Origin: PUMD01 sp964599275
GTDB taxonomy: Bacteria; Bacillota; Sulfobacillia; SLMV01
DNA: 29,737 nt
Direction of reading: 5' to 3'
Assembly: GCA_964599275.1 (NCBI GenBank)
Contig: CAZRFK010000016.1
Coordinates: 1-29,737 of the forward strand
This document shows positions 23,852 through 29,737 of the stretch, piece after piece. The number at the start of each line of letters is the position of its first letter. Within the stretch, counting starts at the first letter, position 1. The position numbers and the translations under genes are program-made. The notes under the pieces were generated by a model, which searched no databases, was not told the DNA's origin, and saw only the letters and a program-made list of their open reading frames with translations.

Positions 23852-24166
23852 ATATACTTTGACGAAGTAGTAATATCTCAACTCAGATGCTGGTTTTTAA
23901 ATGATCTTAACTTGCTTTTAATCCATATGTTTAAGCAGTAAATGACTACACCATAAATATCTCAAATGTACTGGTTCTGTCCTCTTTTGCATGCCTGTTT
24001 TTGCTTCTGGTTATCATCTGGTTGGAGTCATCGGGACTCTTCAATAATGGCCTGTAAAAATCATGTGATTTTAGTTGACCTGTTTCAGATTAACACTGTA
24101 TTGGAACGTTCTAGCGAGAGCAAACAGTTGGAATAGTTTCAGAATATACAAGTTTTCCATGGGAGG
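23852..24166 (+). other. Gene-free AT-rich gap after the hypothetical membrane protein
   Basis: No ORF with a convincing start is seen here. A short AT-rich inverted repeat (AAAATC/GATTTT, near 24056-24071) could be a weak terminator. A promoter-like TTGACC (24075-24080), an 18-nt spacer and TATTGG may be a second, weaker promoter for the cmk operon. Confidence 0.3.
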
Positions 24167-24195
24167 TTGAGTTTGATTTAAACTAAGGATATACT
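24167..24195 (+). promoter_or_regulatory. Sigma-A promoter for the cmk operon
   Basis: TTGAGT (24167-24172), a 17-nt spacer and TATACT (24190-24195) match the housekeeping consensus at 4 or 5 of 6 in each box. A start near 24202 gives a leader of about 34 nt to the small ORF at 24236. Confidence 0.55.
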
Positions 24196-24235
24196 TTTAA
24201 ATAAGTGTGTATTAATTATTTGTAAGGGAGAAGAT

Positions 24236-24370
24236 ATGAATTTTGCTATTGTTATGAGTATCTGTCTTGCCGACCGACAAGTTGGGCGCTTAGGGGCAAA
24301 AATGGGTTACAAATCAATGATGTTTTCTGTTTTACCTTCGCCCGGTTGTGATATTCAGGGGGCCGGGTAG
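24236..24370 (+). CDS. Possible small protein of 44 residues just ahead of cmk
   Basis: The ORF reads MNFAIVMSICLADRQVGRLG and so on to DIQGAG, with AAGGGAGA 5 nt before its ATG and a good promoter about 40 nt upstream. Its TAG is 2 nt before the cmk ATG, a spacing usual for translational coupling. The N-terminus is mildly hydrophobic. No known family is recognised. It could be a leader peptide rather than a functional protein. Confidence 0.4.
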   Translation: MNFAIVMSICLADRQVGRLGAKMGYKSMMFSVLPSPGCDIQGAG

Positions 24371-24372
24371 TT

Positions 24373-25098
24373 ATGTTCCCGCAGAGTAGTTCACTTTCTG
24401 ATGCAGTGCTTCCTAATATAGCAATCGATGGGCCCGCTGGAGCAGGTAAGACCACAATTGCCAGGGCTATAGCCCGTGAGCTGAATTATCGCCATATAGA
24501 TTCGGGGGCTATGTACCGGGCAGTGACATTACTTGCTTTGAATCATGATTTGAAACAGGAAATCCATAATGAAGAGCAGATACATCCACTTGCTTCAGAG
24601 TTGGATATAGAATTTGCAATCAACCCTCAGGGGGAAATGAGGGTTCTTGTGCAGGGATGCGACTGCACTGAAGCGTTGCGTACTTCCGAAATTGATCGTC
24701 ACGTATCAGTTATTGCTAGCATGGCTAAAGTGAGAGAAGAGCTGGTATCCAAACAGCAGGAACTGGCCGAAGATGGTGGAGTGGTGATGGATGGACGTGA
24801 CATAGGCACACACGTATTAAAAAATGCCCAGGTCAAAGTTTTCCTGACTGCAGCAATACCGGTCCGTGTACATCGAAGGTTAAGACAGCATCGATGTAAT
24901 GGCGTACATCTCACCTGGCAGCAGGCGGCCGAAAGCGTCATAAAGCGAGATAGAATTGATAGTACTCGCAAGATTTCGCCGCTTAAAGCATCAGATGATG
25001 CAATTATTATTGAGAGCACTCACCTAACAGTGGAGGATGTTGTTTCTCAGGTGAGATTCATACTGCAAAGTAGAATGAATTGCGCAGACAGAGAGTAG
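24373..25098 (+). CDS. cmk: Cytidylate kinase
   Basis: This 241-residue enzyme phosphorylates CMP and dCMP with ATP. The P-loop is GPAGAGKT at residues 20-27, preceded by AIDG, and followed by HIDSGAMYRAVT, VMDGRDIGTHVL and KRDRIDSTRKISPLKASDDAIIIEST, all Cmk signatures. The first 13 residues before NIAIDG are longer than usual. Gene order cmk-plsC-ispH-S1 is conserved in clostridia. Confidence 0.95.
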   Translation: MFPQSSSLSDAVLPNIAIDGPAGAGKTTIARAIARELNYRHIDSGAMYRAVTLLALNHDLKQEIHNEEQIHPLASELDIEFAINPQGEMRVLVQGCDCTEALRTSEIDRHVSVIASMAKVREELVSKQQELAEDGGVVMDGRDIGTHVLKNAQVKVFLTAAIPVRVHRRLRQHRCNGVHLTWQQAAESVIKRDRIDSTRKISPLKASDDAIIIESTHLTVEDVVSQVRFILQSRMNCADRE

Positions 25099-25737
25099 GT
25101 GGTTGAGTTGCTGTACTGGTTGGTTCGGGGGTTGTTCGCTGTCTATTTTTACGTGTTCGTTGATATTGACGTTCAAAATGCGGATAAATTGCCCGAGCAG
25201 GGCCCAGCTATTTTGTGTGCCAATCATTTCAGCTGGTTTGATCCTCCTCTGATGAGTGTCCTGGCCAAAAACAAGGTCAACTTTATGGCTAAAGCGGAGC
25301 TTTTCAGTAATCCAATATTTGATAAAGTGTTCCGTGGTGTGAATGCGTTTCCAGTTCGACGTGAGGCAATGGATAGAAGCGCTATCAGGACTTCGTTGAA
25401 CGTCCTCAGTGATGGACAAATGTTGTGCTTGTTTCCCGAGGGCACCAGACAGCCGGTGGGGGAATTGGGTGAACTCACTCCTGGCGCAGCATATCTTGCC
25501 ATCAAAAGTGGTGCACCTCTTGTTCCGGTAGGTATTTCCGGGAGTTACGTTCCTTTTTCAAATATAACTGTTCGAGTTGGTAACCCAATTAGGCTTGATG
25601 AATTTATGAATGCTTCAAAAGATGATGATTCACAAAGCGCTGGAGGTAAAAAGGCAGTTCTTGCCCAGATTACGCAGAAACTGAGTTGCGTTTTAGGAGT
25701 TTTAGCTTATGGAGAATCAGACAGGAGCACAGCCTGA
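25099..25737 (+). CDS. plsC: 1-acyl-sn-glycerol-3-phosphate acyltransferase
   Basis: This enzyme of about 212 residues makes phosphatidic acid at the inner membrane face. The catalytic motif is NHFSWFD (H43, D48), followed by the FPVRRE and FPEGTR (112-117) blocks and PLVPVGISGSY. An N-terminal hydrophobic helix anchors it. The start is either GTG 25099, directly after the cmk stop, or TTG 25108, with GGTGG 5 nt upstream; the latter gives a typical MLYWLVRG beginning. The 3' end overlaps ispH by 29 nt. Confidence 0.93.
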   Translation: MVELLYWLVRGLFAVYFYVFVDIDVQNADKLPEQGPAILCANHFSWFDPPLMSVLAKNKVNFMAKAELFSNPIFDKVFRGVNAFPVRREAMDRSAIRTSLNVLSDGQMLCLFPEGTRQPVGELGELTPGAAYLAIKSGAPLVPVGISGSYVPFSNITVRVGNPIRLDEFMNASKDDDSQSAGGKKAVLAQITQKLSCVLGVLAYGESDRSTA

Positions 25738-26608
25738 AAGCAAACCAAAAATACATACTTTGCCCGACGGAGGCTTTTGCTATGGTGTTAGGAAGGCTGT
25801 AAGTAAAGCCCTGGCCACGGCCCGAGACTATGATGAAGAGGCCGTTTATACTCTGGGTGAAATAGTACACAATCCTCTGGTAGTAAACGACTTGCAGCAA
25901 GAAGGTATCACCGTAGCTGAGACGCCTGAAAAAATATCCAGTGGATCTGTAGTAATAATTCGCAGCCATGGGGTGCCGCCGCAGGTAATCATTGACTTTA
26001 AAAAGCGCGGTGTGTCGGTTGTTGATGCGACCTGCCCTAAAGTACGTAGAGTTCAGCGAGCTGCGGAGAAATTTCGCAACGAGCATTGGCCGGTTACTAT
26101 TGTGGGCCGTCAGGATCATCCCGAGGTTCGTGGGGTTTTAGCCAGATGCGACGATGAGGCTGAAATAGTGGATTCACAGTCTGCTGCCCAGCAGCTGTCA
26201 CATCGCCAGCAGCGGGCAGTTCTTTTTCAGACTACGTTTCCTCCGGACTTAGTTGAAGATATTTTGGGAGTTTTGCAACAAAAAACAGGGCAGATTCAGG
26301 TTGAGGACACTCTCTGTCACGTTGTGAGTGGACGCCGCCAGGCTGTTAGAGACATGGCAGAGAAGGTAGAGGCTCTGGTAGTCGTTGGAGGTAAGAACAG
26401 TTCAAATACCTCGGCGTTAGTTGGGGTGGGAACAGAAGCAGGAATTCCATCGTACCACGTCGAAACTGCAGATGATCTCCCTGTTAGTCATCTTGGTAAG
26501 TTTGGAGAGGTGGCAGTCGTTGGCGGAACATCTACACCACAGTCCAGTATAAATTCCGTCAAGGACCGCCTGTTAAGTATATTAGATTCTAGAACCTGGT
26601 CGAATTAG
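25709..26608 (+). CDS. ispH: 4-hydroxy-3-methylbut-2-enyl diphosphate reductase
   Basis: This is the last enzyme of the MEP isoprenoid pathway, giving IPP and DMAPP. It is 299 residues with a [4Fe-4S] cluster held by C24 (GFCYGVRKA), C109 (DATCPKV) and C203 (DTLCHVVSGRRQ). Substrate residues are visible in GEIVHNPLVV, IRSHGVPP, GRQDHPEVRG and GGKNSSNTSAL. ATG 25709 has AGGAGT upstream inside plsC. In many clostridia ispH is fused to S1; here they are separate genes with 239 nt between them. Confidence 0.95.
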   Translation: MENQTGAQPESKPKIHTLPDGGFCYGVRKAVSKALATARDYDEEAVYTLGEIVHNPLVVNDLQQEGITVAETPEKISSGSVVIIRSHGVPPQVIIDFKKRGVSVVDATCPKVRRVQRAAEKFRNEHWPVTIVGRQDHPEVRGVLARCDDEAEIVDSQSAAQQLSHRQQRAVLFQTTFPPDLVEDILGVLQQKTGQIQVEDTLCHVVSGRRQAVRDMAEKVEALVVVGGKNSSNTSALVGVGTEAGIPSYHVETADDLPVSHLGKFGEVAVVGGTSTPQSSINSVKDRLLSILDSRTWSN

Positions 26609-26847
26609 CACAAGTTTGTTATGTTAAAGGTTGGAGGATAAAATTGTGTTTAGTAAAGCGGTTAGGGGGCGATAGGCAGGAGGGGTATTAAATTTGTACT
26701 TGCTTGGTGCTGGAGAGTTGGGGTTAGGTTTTAAGGCATAAGTGTCGGACTATTACAATGAGCCTTCCTACAATGAAAATAATGGGTGGAGTGCACCGAT
26801 TATTACTATAAACTAGGGATAGGCCGGGAAGGAAGGAATCACACACA

Positions 26848-28311
26848 GTGTTTGACGAAGAAAAAAACACAAATCAGTGTGAACAGACGGAAGCAGACGA
26901 ACAGCAGTGCAGCGAGGAAATTACGGAGGAATGCGAATTATCAGAAGAGGAACAAGACATGACTTGTTGTGATGAAGAGGTTGAAGAAGTAGAAGAAGTT
27001 GAAGAAGTAGAAAAAGTAGAAAAAGTAGAAGAGGTTGAGGAACAGGAATGCGCATGCGCAGAAGAAGAGCCGGCTGAGGACACTTCTGAAGATGAAGATG
27101 AAGATGAAGAGGAAGAAGATGTGCCCAGCATGGAAGGTATGGAAGACGACGAGGCCCTCGATTTTGCTCAGCTGCAGCCTGGTGATGTAATTGAGGGTAC
27201 AATAGTTCAGACAAACGAGGACAACGTTTTGGTTGACGTCCGATATAAGTCCGATGGAGTTATTCCGCTTTCTGAACTGCGTCTCAAATCTGACGAACGG
27301 CCAGAAGACGTCTTTGAAGTTGGTCAGGAAATTCCTGTATATATTCTCAGCGTTGACGGTCGCGACGGTGCTGTCCTGGCTTCCTACCGTCGAGCCCTGG
27401 ATGAGATAGCTTGGGATCGTCTTTACAAAGCGCATAAAGAAGAAGAAGTCCTTGAAGCACCTGTAGTGGAGGAAGTTAAAGGCGGTCTGGTCCTGGATGT
27501 TTTTGGTCTTCGTGGCTTCATGCCCGCTTCTCACGTTGACCGGGGTTACGTCAGTGACCTTTCTCAGTATGTAGGCGAAGATGTGCGAGCCAGGGTAATT
27601 GAACTTGATCGTAATAAGAACCGGATCATTCTCTCTCGCAAGACCGTGCTCGATGAGGAATACGAGCAGAAGAAGCAGGACACCTGGCAGGATCTCAATG
27701 AAGGTGAAGTGCGAGAAGGTGTTGTGAAGGGTATAACCGACTTCGGTGCTTTTGTGGATCTCGGTGGAGTAGACGGTTTGCTGCATGTGTCGCAGATGTC
27801 CTGGGGTCGCGTTGATCATCCGTCAGACGTGGTCAGCGTGGGAGACGAGATTGAAGTACAGGTGCTGAATGTTGACCGCGATGAGGAGAAGATCTCGCTT
27901 GGTCTCAAGCAGCTGCAATCTGACCCATGGGAAAGTGTTGACGAGAACTACTTCCCCGGTGACATGATAGATGGCCGTGTGATGCGGATTGCTCCTTTTG
28001 GAGTATTTGTAGAACTGGAACCGGGTGTTGAAGGCCTGGTTCATATTTCTGAACTGGCGGACTATCACGTGACAGAACCCAGTGAAGTTGTTTCTGAAGG
28101 TGAGGATATCACTGTTAAAGTGCTGCAGGTGCAGCCTGAAGACCGCCGTATAAGTCTGAGCTTGAAGGAAGCACGGCGAGAAGAAGAGCCGGCAAAAGAG
28201 AGACAGGACCGACGAGCTGGAGGTCTCACGCTGGGTGATGTATTTGGTGATCTACTTACCGAAACACGAGATCGCTTGAGTGAGGATGAAGAGCAGGAGG
28301 ATCCTGAATAA
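26848..28311 (+). CDS. rpsA: S1 RNA-binding domain protein (ribosomal protein S1-like) with acidic Cys-rich N-terminus
   Basis: This 487-residue RNA-binding protein has four S1 (OB-fold) domains: about 109-170, 195-270, 282-350 and 370-440. Domains 3 and 4 are the most typical (ITDFGAFVDLGGVDGLLHVS; IAPFGVFVELEPGVEGLVHIS). S1 proteins help messenger RNA bind the 30S subunit. The first ~105 residues are extremely acidic with VEE repeats (45-66) and hold all seven cysteines of the protein (C11, C21, C29, C40, C41, C68, C70). The start is GTG 26848, with GGAAGGAA 9 nt upstream. Standard S1 relatives next to ispH do not usually show such a Cys-rich extension, as far as I know. Confidence 0.9.
   Translation: MFDEEKNTNQCEQTEADEQQCSEEITEECELSEEEQDMTCCDEEVEEVEEVEEVEKVEKVEEVEEQECACAEEEPAEDTSEDEDEDEEEEDVPSMEGMEDDEALDFAQLQPGDVIEGTIVQTNEDNVLVDVRYKSDGVIPLSELRLKSDERPEDVFEVGQEIPVYILSVDGRDGAVLASYRRALDEIAWDRLYKAHKEEEVLEAPVVEEVKGGLVLDVFGLRGFMPASHVDRGYVSDLSQYVGEDVRARVIELDRNKNRIILSRKTVLDEEYEQKKQDTWQDLNEGEVREGVVKGITDFGAFVDLGGVDGLLHVSQMSWGRVDHPSDVVSVGDEIEVQVLNVDRDEEKISLGLKQLQSDPWESVDENYFPGDMIDGRVMRIAPFGVFVELEPGVEGLVHISELADYHVTEPSEVVSEGEDITVKVLQVQPEDRRISLSLKEARREEEPAKERQDRRAGGLTLGDVFGDLLTETRDRLSEDEEQEDPE
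26978..27048 (+). repeat. In-frame imperfect tandem repeat coding Val-Glu-Glu units
   Basis: Purine-rich units of 9 nt, variants of GTTGAAGAA and GTAGAAGAA or GTAGAAAAA, repeat about seven or eight times in the S1 gene. They code for VEE or VEK units (about residues 45-66). Such repeats change length easily by slippage. They also create long meaningless open frames on the other strand. Confidence 0.8.
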
Positions 28312-28372
28312 ATTATCCTACAGATGGCCACTGAGATTCTCCATTTATTCAGTGTTTTCAAAGATTTACCGA

Positions 28373-28403
28373 CACCGGCTCCGCCTGTCAGGCGGAGCCG
28401 GTG
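28373..28403. terminator. Strong GC-rich hairpin between S1 and rex
   Basis: A 14-bp perfect stem (CACCGGCTCCGCCT, 28373-28386, with its complement 28390-28403) closes a 3-nt loop, 61 nt after the S1 stop and between convergent genes. No clear T-run follows on either strand. Probably a terminator for the S1 transcript, perhaps for rex as well. Confidence 0.65.
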
Positions 28404-28530
28404 CATTTAAATATTCAGAAGGCGTATCAATGATGATTGCCAGCAGCAGGTAGATTTTTATCTTTTGAACAGCAGTACAGCAGGATACCGAGGTATGCCA
28501 TCAGAAATCTCCCTCGGTGTTTATATTTAA

Positions 28531-29163
28531 CTATTCTTTTTTCATGGTCTGTGCGACATGATGAGAGAGGTTGGCCAGTCCAACGGCCAGGTCCTCATCC
28601 TGAACGTGCACGTGCGGTGGTACCTCCAGAAAGGTGGGAGCAAAATTCCAGATCGCCCGAACACCTCCGGCTACCAAGTCGTCAGCTACTTTTTGAGCAG
28701 ATTCAGCGGGTACTGTTACGACTGCTAGGGTAATGGCCATCCTTCTGACCAAATTCATCAGTTTATCTACATCAACTATGCGAACATCGCCGACGTTTGT
28801 GCCAATCTTTTGTGGATCATTATCAAGTAACGCCACAATTTCGAGACCATACTTAGAAAATCCAGGGTACTGGCTGAGCGCCCGACCCAGGCGCCCAGCT
28901 CCGACTACCACAGCTTCGGTGACGTTGTTCAGTCCTAACAGCTCCTCCAACTCGGTGATCAGCTCTGGGATGTAGTACCCCTTACCTGGTCTTCCGCTGC
29001 AGTTAACATTCTCCAGATCCTTTCTCACCTGTGACTTTTTTACTCCTGCACCGGCTCCGAGTGTAGAGGACGAGACAAAACTTTCATCTGCATCGGCCAG
29101 ATTTCGTAACGTTCTCAGGTATTTTGGCAGTCGATTGAGTACAGGTATCGGGATTTTTCTCAT
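28531..29163 (-). CDS. rex: Redox-sensing transcriptional repressor Rex
   Basis: This 210-residue repressor binds DNA when NADH/NAD+ is low and lets go when NADH rises; it commonly controls fermentation and hydrogenase genes. The winged helix has the family start IPIPVLNRLPKYLRTL and GVKKSQVRKDL. The Rossmann domain has GAGRLGRAL at 88-96, LLDNDPQKIG, TVPAESAQKVADDLVAGGVRAIWNFAP and a C-terminal swapped helix. The ATG at 29163 has GGGGGT about 12 nt upstream. It lies 32 nt after the [2Fe-2S]/hydrogenase frame and is probably in the same transcript. Confidence 0.95.
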   Translation of the reverse strand: MRKIPIPVLNRLPKYLRTLRNLADADESFVSSSTLGAGAGVKKSQVRKDLENVNCSGRPGKGYYIPELITELEELLGLNNVTEAVVVGAGRLGRALSQYPGFSKYGLEIVALLDNDPQKIGTNVGDVRIVDVDKLMNLVRRMAITLAVVTVPAESAQKVADDLVAGGVRAIWNFAPTFLEVPPHVHVQDEDLAVGLANLSHHVAQTMKKE

Positions 29164-29195
29164 CTCGATGGCATACCCCCAGTAATCGACCTAGT

Positions 29196-29737
29196 TCAGC
29201 TGCGCGTACCGAGCTTCGATTTGTCAGAAATCTGATTCTCAATCATTTCCAGCAGCTGGGGAACTTTATTTATATCTGCCCCACCAATAATTGGTTGCCA
29301 ATTTTGGCAGAGGGGCCTACGGAGCATTCTTCGAAGCAGAACACTGCTTCCATAGTAATCCTTTGGGTCAGATTTTCTTCTTCGAGTTTTTGGCTCAATA
29401 AGCGCGGTGTGTCGTACGAATCTTTCTGATAGCAGAAAGTCCCTACACATAACTTCATGTTCAACCGGTCGCCTTCCTCCAAGGAAATCAATTCTCCTCG
29501 GATGCGGCGACTTACCTGGTATCTGGTATGCAGAGTCTTATGAGCTTTTTTACTTCCTGCTCCTGTAACCAGTCCTAGTACAGGCTTCTCAGCACAGGGT
29601 TGTGATCTGGGACTTACGAAGCTGAGCCATTTTGTCAGCTTTGTAAAGACCCTCAGCCCTTTGCTCGCCCAGCTGTGACTGTAGGTATGTGTAAAGTTAA
29701 TGTGGGGAATTGATCCAAAATAGAAGGATGAGAGCTC
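29196..29737 (-). pseudogene. 3' end of an [FeFe]-hydrogenase joined to a thioredoxin-like [2Fe-2S] domain, several frameshifts
   Basis: Four minus-strand frame segments carry pieces of one protein. Segment 29672-29607 reads LGEQRAEGLYKADKMAQLRKSQ (shown in part) and 29607-29557 reads HNPVLRSLY, a TAG, then DWLQEQ. From 29557, GSKKAHKTLHTRYQ is the Fe-hydrogenase small-subunit signature. That third frame stays open into a NuoE-like domain, MKLCVGTFCYQKDSYD ... CFEEC, whose CxxxxC and CxxxC pairs can bind a [2Fe-2S] cluster. This domain is completed (ADINKVPQLLEMIENQ) only after another -1 shift at the G4 run (plus 29279-29282). All shifts lack one base. ATG 29458 is a possible start if the [2Fe-2S] domain is a separate gene. 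Confidence 0.7.

Noticed and set aside
26694..26741. 15-codon ORF between ispH and S1 behind an AGGAGGGG site
   Set aside because: The ribosome-binding site is good, but the peptide starts with TTG, is very short and has no feature or stop-coupling to S1; not supported enough to call.
26941..27819. Long 292-residue minus-strand frame opposite the S1 gene, and Ser- or Leu-rich frames nearby
   Set aside because: They are shadows of the GAA-rich repeats and biased codon use of the S1 gene; no start signal and low-complexity products.
1..29737. CRISPR arrays, tRNA or rRNA genes, insertion sequences, phage genes
   Set aside because: No spaced direct repeats, no tRNA T-arm signatures in gaps, no transposase motifs or flanking inverted repeats were found by reading both strands.

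Overview
The window looks like a chromosomal segment of an anaerobic, endospore-forming member of the Bacillota (clostridial type). The evidence is a dense set of sporulation genes (dacF, spoIIAA-AB-sigF, spoVAC-AD-AE-AF, spmA-spmB, ytfJ), purine-rich Shine-Dalgarno sites ahead of ATG, GTG and TTG starts, and anaerobe-type genes (acyl-CoA dehydratase activase trio, clostridial ferredoxin, [FeFe]-hydrogenase tail, Rex). Several proteins are very acidic (S1 N-terminus, ScpA, a loop in XerD). This hints at a salt- or alkali-adapted host, but that is inference. No rRNA, tRNA, insertion sequence, prophage or CRISPR array was seen.

Layout: (1) 1-495 is the tail of transhydrogenase pntB, followed by a strong hairpin. 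(2) 716-4853 holds a small membrane protein, xerD, dacF and the spoIIA operon. (3) 5003-8689 holds a dodecin gene and then spoVAC-AD-AE-AF; a candidate forespore-type promoter lies ahead of dodecin. (4) 8786-11961 is a three-gene block related to 2-hydroxyacyl-CoA dehydratases and their ATP-dependent activase. (5) 11979-15437 holds an M50 protease, scpA, scpB, a ytfI-like gene, ytfJ and thioredoxin, closed by a textbook terminator. (6) On the minus strand, 15745-16982 is a cysteine desulfidase/UPF0597 gene broken by one frameshift in an A7 run. (7) 17272-21396 holds spmA, spmB, a RidA-like gene, an rluB-type pseudouridine synthase, a nicotinamidase-like gene and nicotinate phosphoribosyltransferase. 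(8) 21547-23851 holds a minus-strand ferredoxin with a strong promoter, an orphan binding lipoprotein and an unknown membrane protein. (9) 24236-28311 holds a possible 44-residue ORF, cmk, plsC, ispH and a four-domain S1 protein. (10) 28531-29737, minus strand, holds rex and, upstream of it, the heavily frameshifted 3' end of an [FeFe]-hydrogenase joined to a thioredoxin-like [2Fe-2S] domain.

Most of the window is a conserved core for sporulation, chromosome segregation and cell-envelope work. The points most worth a second look are: the S1 protein whose seven cysteines all lie in a 70-residue acidic N-terminal extension; the unannotated and damaged hydrogenase/[2Fe-2S] fusion beside rex; the homopolymer frameshifts (real decay, recoding or sequence error); a dodecin that may be made in the forespore; the dehydratase-like trio without a visible substrate pathway; and an activase-block gene with an excellent ribosome-binding site but no NTG start codon at the right distance.
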